Positions 30,958 through 42,490 of a DNA stretch of 64,000 bases are shown in pieces (positions within the stretch are counted from its first letter, which is position 1; each line of letters opens with the position of its first letter). Where the stretch lies: the NCBI GenBank assembly GCA_030522415.1, contig CM060127.1:6311207-6375206 (forward strand), read 5' to 3'. This stretch comes from Channallabes apus. Lineage: Eukaryota > Chordata > Actinopteri > Siluriformes > Clariidae. A model generated the notes under the pieces. It worked only from the letters and a program-made list of their open reading frames with translations. It was not told the origin of the DNA and did no database searches. Position numbers and translations under genes: made by a program.

Positions 30958-32648
30958 TCATACTGAATGCGCAGCTGGCACCTCTGATCTGAAGCTAGGA
31001 TTGTTAAATATTAGATCTCTCGCATCAAAAGCAGTTATTGTTAATGAAATTATCACAGATCAGGCGTTTGATATACTCTGTTTAACTGAAACATGGGTTA
31101 AACAGGCGAGTATGTAGCTCTAAATGAAGCTAGTCCTCCTAGGTACAGCTACACCAGCCTCGGTTAACTGGTAGAGGAGGAGGCGTCGTAGTTATTCATA
31201 ATGATAATCTGTCTATCGTACAAAAACACGGACACAAATTTAACTCATTTGAAATTCTTTATAGTAACATAGTATATTAAGTCAGCTCTGTCGATTCCAC
31301 TAATTATAATTTACAGACCTCCAGGGCGGTATTCTGAATTTCTTAGTGAATTTGCGGATTTCATCTCAGACCTGGTCGTTTCTGTAGACAAAGCATTAAT
31401 TGCCGGAGATTTTAACATTCATTTTGAGAATACAGAAGACCCTCTGAGAACAGCATTTATGTCCATACTGGACTCCGTAGGCGTAAATCAGTGTGTAGTA
31501 GGACCCACTCATAAAGCAGGTCACACTTTAGACTTAATAATATTTTTCGGATTAAGTATAAGAAATGTATTCACAATTCCACTGTCTGAAATTATCTCAG
31601 ATCACTATCCTGTCTCCATTCAAGTGTGTCACAGTGATAATGTACGCACAGCACCGCGCTACTGTATTCAACGTACTTTCACATCAACTACCACACAGAG
31701 TTTCATCAGTAATCTCCCAGAGTTACCAACTTCGATTAGGTCACCGTCTGACCCCACAGAACTCGATCAGGCGACTGAATATTTAGAGTCGACATTTCGT
31801 TGTACCTTAGAAAATGTAGCTCCAGCTAAAAGAAAAATTATTAGAGATAAGAAACTCGCTCCATGGTATAACGATCACACGCGCAATTTAAAACAGACCG
31901 CTCGGAAATTAGAGCGTAAATGGCGTCAAACTAAATTGTTAGTATTTCAAATAGCATGGAAAGAGAGCATCCTGAACTATAGGAAAGCTCTTAGTGTAGC
32001 TAGATCAACGTATCTCTCCACTCTTATAGAAGAAAATAAAAATAATCCTAGATTTTTATTTAATACCGTAGCCAAATTAACCAGAAATAAGACCACTACA
32101 GAAATCTCCACAACAACATCATGCAATAGTGAGGACTTCATGAACTTTTTTAATAATAAAATTGTAAATATCAGGCATAAAATTGAGGCTTTGAAACCGA
32201 ACAATGAAATTGATACAGATGTTAACCTAGCCATGTCAGATTCAAACCTAGAATACTTTACTCCCCTTGATGAGAATGAACTAATTTCACTCATCTCTTC
32301 TGCAAATTCATCAACCTGTATATTAGATCCTATACCGACACATTTTCTTAAACAGAAATTCAGAAACTCACTCAGCATTGGTTATGTTCCAAAATCTTTT
32401 AAATTAGCAGTTATCAAACCAATAATTAAGAAACCTGACCTCGACCCCTCTCAGCTGTCCAATTACAGGCCAATATCAAACCTCCCCTTTATCTCTAAGA
32501 TTCTGGAAAAGATAGTAGCGGAGCAGCTATGCTCATATCTACACAGAAATGGCATACATGAACTGTATCAGTCAGGATTTAGGCCTCATCACAGCACAGA
32601 AACAGCACTTGTTAAAGTAGTAAATGACCTCCTATTGGCCTCTGATCA
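30958..32648 (+). pseudogene. LINE A ORF2: endonuclease and start of RT
   Basis: Starts with the APE-type endonuclease words [15 protein letters not shown] and ILCLTETWV near 31000-31100. The early part has frameshifts and stops. From 31459 a 432-residue frame carries the endonuclease end ([10 protein letters not shown], then ISDHYPV, the catalytic S-D-H triad), a lysine-rich linker, and the RT start with [20 protein letters not shown] and HHSTETALV. It ends at 32648, where LINE C enters in reverse. One internal deletion (after [12 protein letters not shown]) removes part of the RT fingers. Confidence 0.85.
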
Positions 32649-32742
32649 ATTCAATTTCAATTCAATTCAATTTTATTTATATAGCGCTTTTAACAATGGT
32701 CATTGTCTCAAAGCAGCTTCACAAAAATTAAAGAAATTTAAC

Positions 32743-32832
32743 AAAAAAAACAAATAATAATAATAATAATAATAATAGAAAATAAATAAATAAAAACAAA
32801 TAATAATAATAATAATAATTATAGAAAAGAAA
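32743..32832. repeat. (AAT)n-rich simple repeat in LINE C 3' UTR
   Basis: Two runs of AAT/ATA units separated by A-rich sequence. Confidence 0.85.
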
Positions 32833-33391
32833 ATAATTCGAAGTGTGGATGTGTGAGAAAAATGTGCAGATAATAATAATGAGACGAATGAATGAAATTT
32901 CTCTGATGAGCAAGCCAAGGGTGACGGCGACGGTGGCAAGGAAAAACTCCCTGAGGTGGCATTAGGAAGAAACCTTGAGAGGAACCAGACTCAACAGGGA
33001 ACCCATCCTCATTTGGGCGATAACAGATAGAAATGATGTAACATCTTGTGTGTTGTGCAGGTGAAAATTCAATATGACAGAAATTATTTAAATTGACATG
33101 AAGACCAGTTCAGCATAGGGACGAGTCAGTAGGTGCAGAGGGCAGATGAGGTCTGGATCACTGGACGCACAGGAGCAGCATGTGTAGCTCCAACCATCAT
33201 AAAGCTGAATCCAGCTGGAGCTGGTCCTTCTCTGGATGCCTCAGGAACCTCGCAGGGTCGGCCTTTGTCTACTGAAGCTGGCAAAATCTCCCGATGCCTC
33301 GGGATGGGTAGAGAAATACAGAACAGATGGGGAGAATTAGCGTAGTTGCCATTCGGTATAGGTGTACTGGAGTATAAGATTATGGGATGAG

Positions 33392-36365
33392 TTACGTGTA
33401 TGCCAGATTAAAAAGATGCGTCTTGAGTCTACTTTTGAACTGAGAAACCATGTCTGCTCCCCGAACACTGTCTGGAAGGCTATTCCAAAGCTTTGGAGCT
33501 AAATATGAAAAAGCCCTACCCCCTTTTGTAGATTTTGAAATTCTGGGAACTACCAGAAGTCCGGAGCTTTGTGATCTTAAGGCGCGTGGTGGATTGTAGC
33601 GCATCAGAAGACTGGTTAGGTATGTGGGAGCTAAACCATTTAAGGCCTTGTATGTAAGTAATACTATTTTGTAATTTATTCTAAACTGAACAGGTAGCCA
33701 GTGCAGGGATAATAATATTGGGGTTATATGATCATATTTTCTGGATCTAGTGAGAACCCTGGCAGCTGCATTTTGGATTAACTGAAGCTTGTTTATTGAG
33801 GATGCAGGACAACCACCTAGTAATGCATTACAATAGTCCAGTCTGGAGGTCATGAATGCATGAACTAGTTTTTCTGCATCAGATACGGATAAGATGTTCC
33901 TAAGTTTAGCAATATTTCGAAGATGGAAAAAGGCTGTTTTTGTGATATTTGAAATGTGATTTTCAAAAGACAAGTTACTGTCTAATATTACTCCCAGATC
34001 TTTTACTGCTGAGCTGGTAGTAACAGTACATCTTTCTAAGCGCAAGCTGAATTGTGAAAGCTGTTGTGTGCTGGTTTTTGGGCCAATAAGTAATATCTCT
34101 GTCTTATCTGAATTTAATAAAAGAAAGTTATTGGTCATCCAATCTTTTATGTCCTGGACACACTCAGTTAATCTAGACAACTTAGGTATTTCATCTGGTT
34201 TAGTTGAGATATATAATTGGGTATCATCAGCATAACAATGGAAACTAATCCCATGTCTTCTAATGATGTTACTCAAGGGAAGCATGTATATTGAGAACAA
34301 CAGAGGTCCTAAAACTGACCCTTGTGGGACCCCATATTTCACTGGCATTACACCAGACGGTTCTCCATTTAGATCTACAAAATGGTAGCGATCAGACAGG
34401 TAAGATCTGGTGAAGAAACCATTTTAATGCCTGTCCCTGAATACCTATATAATTTTGTAAGCGATCTATGAGAATATTATGATCTATAGTGTCGAATGCA
34501 GCACTAAGATCGAGCAGTACTAGCAATGAGATGCAGCCTTGGTCTGAAGCTAAAAACAAGTCGTTTGTAATCTTAACTAGTGCAGTTTCTGTGCTATGAT
34601 GGGGGCTGAAACCTGACTAAAATTCTTCAAGGATGTTGTTATCCTGCAAGAATGTGCAAATTTGAGCTGATACTACTTTTTCTAGTATTTTTGATATGAA
34701 CGGGAGGTTTGAAATCGGTCTGTAATTTGTTATTTCATTCGCGTCCAAATTAGATTTTTTAAGAAGCGGCTTAATAACTGCTAACTTGAAAGGTTTAGGG
34801 ACGTGACCTAGATGTAATGAAGAATTAATAATGTTTAGGAGTGGCTCTCCAACCGTAAGCATCACTTCTTTTAAAAATCTGGTTGGGATTGGGTCTAACA
34901 GGCACGTTGTTGATTTAGCCGAGGTGATAAGTTTATACAGCTCTTCCTGTCCTATACCTGTAAAGCAGTGAAAATCTAAATGTGAAGCTATAGGCTGAAC
35001 TGGATCGTGAGATACTATTAGAGGTTGAACCTCCATTATTTTCTTCCAGATATTATTGATTTTTTCATTAAAGAAGTCCATAAAGTCTTCACTTCTAAAC
35101 TGTGATGGGATACTCTCTGCGGGCATCTTAGGTTTTGTTAGGCGAGCCACTGTACTAAATAAGAGCCTGGGATTGTTTTGGTTTCTTGCTATCAGTTGGC
35201 TAAGATGCTCAGTCCTAGCTGTTTTTAGAGCCTGTCTATAGCTGCACATACTGTCTTTATACGCAATTCGAAAAACTTCTAATTTAGTTTTCCTCCATTT
35301 TCGCTTGAGGTTACGGGTTGCTCTCTTTAGGGCGCGAGTATGACTGTTGTACCACGGTGCAAATGTTTTATCTCTGACTTTTTTTAATCTGATGGGAGCA
35401 ACAGTGTCTAATGTACTGGTAAAAATAGTGCCCATGCTGCTAGTCACTTCATCTAGATCATCTGCATTTAGGGGTCTAATAAGAAATTGGGACAGATCCG
35501 GCAGATTACTTGTGAATCTGTCTTTAGTAGTGGGATTCATATTTCTAACAGATTGATAACGTGGGGAGACACAGCTAATCTGTTCTACGGGTAGAGTATA
35601 TGTCAGGAGGTGATGATCTGTGATATCATCACTTTGAGGTATGATCTCTATATTAGAGATATCTATACCATGGGATATAATTAAATCTAGCGTATGATTA
35701 AAGCGGTGAGTTGCTCCAATTATATTTTGCTTAACCCCAAAGGAATTTAGTAAATCCATAAATGTGAGTGCTAAAGCATCGTTAGCATCATCTACCTGAA
35801 TGTTAAAGTCTCCTACTATCAACACTTTGTCAGAGTTAACCAGTAGGTCTGATAGCAGATGTCCAAATTCTTTAAGAAAATCGCCATATGGCCCCGGGGG
35901 GTCTGTACACGGTGGCCAGGGTAAAATATACTGTAGCAATGGTTTATTATGTATTTCATTTAGTGCAACATTAATGATAAGCACTTCAAATGAATTAAAC
36001 CTGGGCCTTATTTTCTGGGTAACAGTGAGTACATCATTGTAGATAGTGGCGACACCACCACCGCGACCAATTAGACGGGGCTCGTGCTTATAGAAATATC
36101 CTGACGGAGTAGACTCATTCAGACCAAAATATTCATTTGGTTTAAGCCAGGTTTCGGTGAGACAGAGTGCGTCAAGGCAATAATCTGAGATAATTTCATT
36201 AACAATAAGTGCTTTAGGCGCAAGGGATCTAATGTTGAGTAGTCCAAACTTTAGAGGTGGATTTTGACTACTTATTTTGCCTTTTTCTGGTTTTATGGTT
36301 ATCAGATTGTTTCGGGCAAATTTAACAAATGTATTCTTTTTTCTCACTATTCGGGGAACAGACAC
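33392..36365 (-). pseudogene. LINE C ORF2: APE endonuclease plus reverse transcriptase
   Basis: Read on the minus strand from 36365. The endonuclease has [38 protein letters not shown] and ITDHHLLTY, covering the APE catalytic blocks. The RT has [20 protein letters not shown], then motif [21 protein letters not shown] and motif [12 protein letters not shown]. The C-terminus has [20 protein letters not shown]. Two lesions were seen: an in-frame TAG at about 34616 in place of the usual glutamine codon (between EEF and SGF), and a one-base frameshift near 34420 between motif A and motif B. Apart from these the protein is full length. Confidence 0.92.
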
Positions 36366-36461
36366 AGTTTCTATAGGACAAGCTATGTGTGTGCATCTAT
36401 CACTACGGTGAGTTGTGATGTGGCTAATATGTTTGGAATCTACAGTATGACTTACCGCCAG

Positions 36462-37430
36462 TCAGATGGTTCGTAGTGTTCTGGAGATGTTGTCAGAGAG
36501 GACCGCTGCTCCAGCTCTGCTAGGGTGTAGGCCATCGGTGTGATAGAGCCTAGGACGCTCCCAGAAAACATTCCAGTTATCAACAAAGTGTAATTTCTGT
36601 TGTTGACACCAAGATTGTAACCATTCATTAAAGGCAAATAATCTACTGAACTTCTCGATTCCTCGCTGAAATGTGGGAAGCGGTCCAGATACGATGATCC
36701 TTGTTGTGGGTGATGTGCTGCGGACCTTCTCGACCAGGCTCCTGAAGTCCTTCTTTAGGATCTCCGTCTGCCTCAGGCTGGTGTCGTTCGTGCCGGCATG
36801 AAGGACCACAGCTCCAATGTTCTTCCTCAGGGCAGCAGGCACCTGTGCAGCAACATCAAGAACACGTGCACCAGGTAAGCAGCGTGTGTGCACCTTACCT
36901 TTAGCTGTGGTAGCACGCACGTGACGAACGATGGAGTCTCTGATGACCAGGACGTCGTGTGCCGTCTCGCGGAGAGGAGCGAAGCGGTTTCGGGTCGAGA
37001 TGTCGAAGACGGGTGGTGGCAGAGGGGGAGAGGTCCTCGCCCGGGGCTCGGCGTGCTTCTTCCGCCGCTGCTGTATCCAGGGTCCGTGGTATCCCGGCGC
37101 CGGGGTGAAGGAAAACTGGGCGGGCTGCGCACTTGGTGTGTTGGACCTGGGCAGAGAAACACGCGGGGTTGAGGTTGTCGGAGAGATTGTGTCACGCCGA
37201 GAATTTACCTGGGACAGGTGAGCGTCGGTCCTCGTCGATTCCAGCGTGGCTTTCCGCTGCTGTAGCCGGGCCAGCTTCACCTGTAGCTCACGGATCAGCT
37301 TCTCCACGGCCTCCAGCTCCAAATCCACCGAGTGCAGCTCCAGTGTCTCCTCACCTGCACTCAGAGGCAGAATCACAACCGACATGGTGTCTAAACACGG
37401 AAAATAATCGGTGTGAGGAAGCGAAAACAA
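36462..37430 (-). CDS. LINE C ORF1 protein with coiled coil and SGNH esterase domain, open
   Basis: Open minus-strand frame of up to 322 residues; the second Met (residue 16, MSVVILPLSAGEE) is the more likely start. Residues about 36-64 form a leucine/glutamate-rich coiled coil (VEKLIRELQVKLARLQQ), as expected for trimerising ORF1 proteins. A proline/serine/arginine-rich linker follows. The SGNH/GDSL hydrolase has Ser166 in VIRDSIVRH, HAGTND at 211-216 with Asn215, and Asp299/His302 in TDGLHPSRAG. Esterase-bearing ORF1 proteins are known from fish L2 and CR1 elements and are thought to act in RNP formation or membrane association. All catalytic residues are present. Confidence 0.92.
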   Translation of the reverse strand: MFSLPHTDYFPCLDTMSVVILPLSAGEETLELHSVDLELEAVEKLIRELQVKLARLQQRKATLESTRTDAHLSQVNSRRDTISPTTSTPRVSLPRSNTPSAQPAQFSFTPAPGYHGPWIQQRRKKHAEPRARTSPPLPPPVFDISTRNRFAPLRETAHDVLVIRDSIVRHVRATTAKGKVHTRCLPGARVLDVAAQVPAALRKNIGAVVLHAGTNDTSLRQTEILKKDFRSLVEKVRSTSPTTRIIVSGPLPTFQRGIEKFSRLFAFNEWLQSWCQQQKLHFVDNWNVFWERPRLYHTDGLHPSRAGAAVLSDNISRTLRTI

Positions 37431-37728
37431 ACTTTACAAACAAACGTGATAGCCGGGCTAACGGGCTAGCGATGCTAATGCTAATTAGCAATGCTAATGC
37501 CGGCTAAAAGCGGTGTGCTGCAAAACAATTAAAACTTAACGATATAACACGCGTTTCGAGTAAATATATTATAAGATACTTATCCGTTTTATGTACACTC
37601 TTCGTAAGGGGACGAAAAAGTTTAAAAGTTGGTCAGTATGGCGGAGCTCGGAAAAAAGCAGCGTCTCAGCGTCCTCGTACAAGGGTTGCCAGATCAGTCT
37701 CAGATGGACATTTACCCCATAAACATCA

Positions 37729-38822
37729 GGGTTGTGTAACTATGTTTGTATTACTCGACCTCAGTGCAGCTTTTGACACCATTGATCATGCTATTCTTCT
37801 TCACAGATTAGAAAATGTAGTAGGAATTAAAGGTACAGCCCTCTCCTGGCTCAGATCCTATTTGACCGATTGTTATCAGTATGTAGACTTAAATGGTGAT
37901 TATTCTGCATGTTCTCTAGTGGAGTTTGGCGTTCCGCAGGGTTCAGTTTTAGGCCCACTGCTTTATTCCCTCTACATGCTTCCTCTGGGCAACATAATCC
38001 GTAAGCATGGTATTAGTTTTCATTGTTATGCTGACGACACACTGCTATACGTCTCAACAAAACCTGATGAGATAAACCATCTTACTAAAGTTGAGCAATG
38101 TGTGCAGGACATAAGAAATTGGATGCTAATTAACTTCCTTCTGCTTAATCCGGATAAGACAGAAGTTCTAGTCATAGGACCGCATACAGCTAGAAGTAAA
38201 ATCTTAGATCACACCGTAACTTTAGATGGCCTATCTGTTCCATCAAATGCAACAGTAAAAGACCTCGACGTGATTATAGATTCCAGCCTTTCATTTAAAG
38301 CTCATGTAGATAATATCACCAGGATAGCATTCTTTCACCTCAGAAATATTGCCAAGATAAGAAATATATTGTCGCTAAATAATGCAGAAAAACTAGTTCA
38401 TGCTTTTATCACTTCTAGGTTGGACTATTGTAATGCCTTACTGTCTGGTTGTTCTGTTAGGTGCATAAACAAGCTTTAGCTAGTCCAGAATGCAGCAGCG
38501 AGAGTCCTCAGTAGAACCAGAAGATATGAGCACATCACCCCTATCCTATCTTCACTGCATTGGCTCCCTGTGAAATTTCGCATTGATTTTAAAATACTAC
38601 TCTTGACATATAAGGCATTAAATGGTCTCGCGCCGCAGTATCTGAGCGAACTGCTAGTGTCTTACGATCCGCCACGCCTACTTCGGTCAAAGGATGCAGG
38701 CTGCTTATCAGTACCGCGTATTATGAAAACTACAGCTGGGGGCAGAGCTTTTTCTTACAAAGCCCCAAAATTATGGAATAGTCTTCCAAATAGTGTTCGG
38801 GACTCAGACACAGTCTCAGTGT
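37729..38822 (+). pseudogene. LINE A ORF2: RT palm to C-terminus
   Basis: Resumes after LINE C with [18 protein letters not shown] (motif A), [20 protein letters not shown] (motif B) and [12 protein letters not shown] (motif C, intact). One nonsense codon interrupts the frame at 38477-38479 ([19 protein letters not shown]). The C-terminal region [20 protein letters not shown] follows and is cut by the piggyBac-like insertion at the TTAA at 38823. Confidence 0.9.
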
Positions 38823-39555
38823 TTAACCCTCTGAGGTCCGGGGTGATTTTGGGGCCCTTGAGATGTTTGGACATGCTCTGATATTTGTGCTTTTTTCAGC
38901 TACTTATAATATATTATTGACCAACCTGTATTTTTCTTGTAATCAGTACAAACTGTTCTACAATAATACGTGACCAAAATGAATGTACGTGTTTGCATTT
39001 TTTAGGAAAAAAATATTATGCGTGGTTAGTAAGTTTTGTGAAAAAAAAAGTAGCTGAAATAAGGCCATGAAACTCATACAGACAATTTGTTCACAAGACA
39101 TTGTTTCACAAGGGCTGGTGGATTAGTGTTTTTGCTTCAAAATGATGTGAAAATGATCTTGTTTACTTGCTCACAGAAAACAATATAGTGATTAACACTT
39201 TTTAAGTCACTTTTTGAGTGTAAAGGGTCTATGCGAGAAGGCGTGATCTATCATTACTAATGCAGTGATTCACACCTGAGAAGACAAAGGCCTGCATACT
39301 GATCTGCATAATGAGCCATCAGACAGGTATGACTGAGAGAGGAGAGTTACAAGAAAGAATCTGAGGATAAAATAAGTTTATATATTTTCAGTGTTTAGGT
39401 TATTTGAGAATGTATTTGACACACAAAAAAATCTTGAGATTAATTTGCGAGTTCAGTTAAACAGTTTATTAGGAACAATCAAAGTTGACTTTTTAGCAGC
39501 ATTACTGCAGCCACTATAACAGAAAATATAGCTAACAACAATATATAGATATATA

Positions 39556-39556
39556 A

Positions 39557-39599
<43 letters not shown>
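39556..39599. repeat. (AC)n(AT)n microsatellite
   Basis: Alternating AC then AT dinucleotides, about 44 bases, inside the piggyBac-like element. Confidence 0.95.
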
Positions 39600-40168
39600 G
39601 GCCTATATACTGTATATTATAATATAGAAAACAACAACAGCTCTTTGTAATTACCAGAACAAATGACTTTACCAACACTGTACTACATTTTTTCTACAAT
39701 ACACTACAGTTTACTATGATGAATATATTGTATTATATATTTATATAATATAGTTATATTTAACTAACATCTATGATATACTGAATGTGCACTTACTCGT
39801 GGTTCTCCAGTGAACTCGAAACTGAACGACACTCACGTGACTTTCTTGTGCACGCGCCGGTGATGCAGCCACAGTCCTAAACAAAAACAAAAATTGAAAC
39901 TTGAAGAATAGACGCGCATACAATCATTCACAAACAACAGCTGGTGAACAATTTGACCATCTCAAACACGGTATAAACAATACAAAACACGTATATATAT
40001 ATATAAAATAATAAAACTTTAGACAGATCGTAATCAGATTTTATTGCGGGCTTGTAAGTAACGTGCATATTTAATATTTTAACCAATTTTACTCTTGCTG
40101 GTATTTAGTATTGTAACCAAATGTACATATAAAACATAGAGCAGTGATGGTGAGAATAAAAGACTTAC

Positions 40169-40317
40169 TGGTCAGGAATTACATCCTCCGTTGAGTCCAG
40201 ACGTTGTTCTAAATAAAGCAGTTCCTCGTCTGAGTCTTGCTCTTCCTCTGATGAGAAAGTAAATTCTTCATCGCTGTCCATCTGAAATGCTTCTTCACCC
40301 GTGTAGCGTGACATCAT
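40169..40317 (-). pseudogene. piggyBac-like transposase, acidic first exon
   Basis: Minus-strand exon starting MMSRYTGEEAFQMDSDEEF and continuing as a serine/glutamate/aspartate-rich stretch, as at the start of many piggyBac transposases. It ends at a good donor, CCA|GTAAGT. A second possible exon at 39797-39876 has an acceptor (tttgtttag|GAC) and a donor (ACGA|GTAAGT). The remaining transposase is missing. The assignment rests on the acidic start, the context and the TTAA ends. Confidence 0.55.
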
Positions 40318-40888
40318 TCAAACGCAGAAACAGTAGGTAAGATGCAGCTTGTTGTTTTATGCCCTGGGGGTGTGTACGTGATTACCTGCCTCACCTCAGG
40401 TCATTTCCATATGAACAGCGCGCGCGCAGGGAGGCGGGAGCACATTAGCTGTAATGAGCCGATACAGGAGAATCTGTACCACTCCTTACTTTCATACGGA
40501 TTACATAAAAGCAGATTATTTGTTTTCACGGTGACCTGCATCATTTAAAAGTAGACCCTTTAAGCTTTCTATAGATATATTTCTCATGTCTGTGTGTGCA
40601 GTATTCGCGGAGTTTCAGTTCATTTTAGTGACGTGTTTCAAAAAGATTTTGGCGGAGACTGAGACGGCTGAAAGCGCACCCGGTTTATTTTATTTATTTT
40701 ATTAATGCACAAAGTTTTATTTTTAACATGTGTGCATACAAAAAAAAGTAGACACTTTACAGATTCGATTAATATATAGATCTTGTCTGTACGATCAAAA
40801 CTGAAAGTGTAATTTAAGTTCTTATTGGCGTCATCAGGGGAAAACACCTCAAAACGCATATATGCGTTCGCGGACTCCAGAGGGTTAA

Positions 40889-41960
40889 GTCTAGGCTCAA
40901 AACCTATTTATTTAACCAAGCATTTTATAAATAGATTTGCCATAAGGTAAAGGAGCAGATCTGGGGGACTCATGGACGTAGAGTATTATGGTGAACTGGT
41001 ATGTTTAGATGCTGTCTTCCTCAGTCTCATTTGATCACTCAGGTTTGTTGACGGTGAGGTGATTGTTTGCTTTACATCTCAGGGAGCCCTCATGTTTGTG
41101 TTTCCTTCTGGCTCTCCCTTTTAGTTATGCTGTCATAGTTAGTCCTGCCGGAGTCCCTGCTTTCACTCTACAGTAAATATACATTCACATTAGACATTGT
41201 GACTGTGACCATACCTAATTGCAATCTCTCCTCCTCTTCTCTTTCTACCCCTCTTTCTCTTTCCTCTCTCCCCCTGTCTACCCCTTTCACTCTTTCTCTC
41301 TCTCTCTCTCTCTCTCTGTCAAGCTACACGTCATTCCTGAGCTGCCAGTGATCCAGACTCCCTCTGCCCTCCGGACCTGTCTGATCCATCCTGGTTCCCC
41401 ATTTCTGGTTGGAGGTCTCGTCGCATGGATGCCCCGTGTGTCTCTTTGGGATGCGTCTGGTGTCTGGGGATGATTCTATCTACTTAGAAGACGGTTCTGG
41501 CCTTGACTGGTGTTGTCAGCTGTTTCTCTGAGGACTTGACAATTCGATAGTTTAGGACTGGAACTTTCTACAAGTCTATCTGAGTCTCCAATAACTACTG
41601 GACTCCATTTTACATCAACTATTATAATATCAATTAACATCAACTATTATAGCTGAACCTAACACTTAACACTGTATAAATGCAGATAATTTCCTGCTAT
41701 CTGTTTCACCCAGATGAGGATAGGTTCCCTGTTGAGTCTGGTTCCTCTCAAGGTTTCTTCCTATTACCATCTCAGGGAGTTTTTTCTTGCCACTGTCGCC
41801 CTCGGGCTTGCTCACCAGGGACTATCTGAACATTTAGATTCATACACATTCACATTCCATTCAAACTTAAATAATTCTTTTGATTGTGTAAAGCTGTTTT
41901 GAGACAATGTCAATTGTTAAAGGCACCATACAAATAAAACTGAATTGAATTGAAATTGAA
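40889..41960 (+). other. LINE A 3' UTR and tail
   Basis: Resumes with gtctaggctcaaaacctatt, the last codons of LINE A RT, then about 1 kb of 3' UTR with a (CT)n stretch near 41290 and a 3' end of tacaaataaaactgaattga repeats. It is nearly identical to 48095-49154 of LINE D, which shows it is one L2 subfamily. Frames here are not genes. Confidence 0.9.
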
Positions 41961-42114
41961 TTAAGGCATTGGACTACGGTTCAGAAGATCCCAGGTTCAG
42001 ACCCCACAACCACCAAGTTGCCACTGTTGGGCCCATGAGCAAGGCCCTTAACCCTCAACTACTCAGATGTGTAATGAGATAAAAATGTAGGCAAATGCCT
42101 AAAATGTAAATGCA

Positions 42115-42490
42115 GTCAAAACAGCTCCACTAAAGGAAATAATGAGGAAAAGAAGAACTGCAAGATCTAATTGCTCCATTAAAATGGAAATCAGATATAC
42201 TGTTAGGATTTGAATCCATCAAAAAGAAATGCAGACTGCACCTACTTTAAGTACACCTGATTATGCCAAACTGTTCTATCTGTATGTGGCGAACCAAGCT
42301 GATGAATCTGCCTCAGCTATATTGATGCAGGAAACTTGCAGTGATAAGCTAGGGGCTGGTTTTTGCTATTACAGCAGTAAGCTAGATAATATAACTCAAG
42401 GTTACCCACCATGCTACCAACAGGGTTTTGCAGTTGTACATTATGCATATGGAAAAGCATCTACGTTGACAACAGGTTACCTATAGGTTG
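42115..42490 (+). pseudogene. Endogenous retrovirus RNase H fragment
   Basis: Resumes retroviral pol after the SINE. It contains VKTAPLKEI, then LQTAPT-like sequence (QTAPTLSTPDYAKLFYLYVA) and ESASAILMQETC, then GYPPCYQQGFAVVHYAYGKA: the start of the retroviral RNase H domain after RT. Stops precede and follow. The active-site aspartates downstream are not clearly preserved. Confidence 0.7.

Larger units (their letters stand above)
32649..37724 (-). mobile_element. LINE C: nearly complete L2-clade LINE, minus strand
   Basis: 5.1 kb inserted into LINE A in reverse orientation. Both sides carry atca (32645-32648 and 37725-37728). The 3' end is at 32649 (reverse of a TTGAA-type tail plus tatacaaataaaa-like signal). 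An AT-rich 3' UTR, ORF2 (33392-36365), ORF1 (36462-37430) and a 5' UTR of about 290 bp follow. Only one nonsense codon and one frameshift were seen in ORF2, so it is among the youngest LINEs here. It does not share its 3' UTR with LINE A, so it is a different L2 subfamily. Confidence 0.88.
38827..40884 (-). mobile_element. piggyBac-like element (non-autonomous), TTAA target
   Basis: The ends are inverted: CCCTCTGAGGTCCGGGG at the left and GCGGACTCCAGAGGG at the right, each flanked by TTAA (38823-38826 and 40885-40888). It interrupts the C-terminal end of LINE A RT. Its 2.06 kb contain two exon-like pieces in minus orientation (40169-40317 and 39797-39876) but no catalytic DDD domain, so it would need a transposase supplied elsewhere. 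The TTAA target points to piggyBac rather than to most other families. Confidence 0.85.
29274..41960 (+). mobile_element. LINE A: L2-clade element, 5' truncated, three times interrupted
   Basis: Plus-strand L2-type LINE. Parts: ORF1 esterase end (29274-29585), endonuclease and RT fingers (30958-32648), RT palm to C-terminus (37729-38822), and 3' UTR (40889-41960) ending in a (TTGAA)-type tail. Interruptions: LINE B at 29586-30957, minus-strand LINE C at 32649-37724, and a piggyBac-like element at 38827-40884. Its target duplication is ttaagg. Sequence after 37729 is nearly identical to LINE D at 46938-49154, so both are copies of one recently active family. Confidence 0.9.
29247..42110 (+). 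mobile_element. tRNA-derived SINE split by a LINE
   Basis: The SINE head is at 29247-29273 and carries a pol III A box (TAGCTCAGTGG). The rest is at 41961-42110, with a B box (GGTTCAGACCC) and the body motif gttgccactgttgggcccat, common in fish SINEs. The bases tgca flank it at 29243-29246 and 42111-42114, consistent with a short target duplication. The six-base repeat ttaagg at 29268-29273 and 41961-41966 marks where the L2 LINE entered it. The intact SINE would be only about 170 bp. It sits inside the retroviral pol gene. Confidence 0.8.

Noticed and set aside
36827..37507. Several overlapping plus- and minus-strand frames
   Set aside because: They are alternative-frame readings of the LINE C ORF1, whose own frame carries the SGNH motifs.
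41219..41473. Serine/leucine-rich frame of 84 residues
   Set aside because: It lies in the 3' UTR of LINE A and recurs, with changes, in LINE D; it is not a conserved gene.
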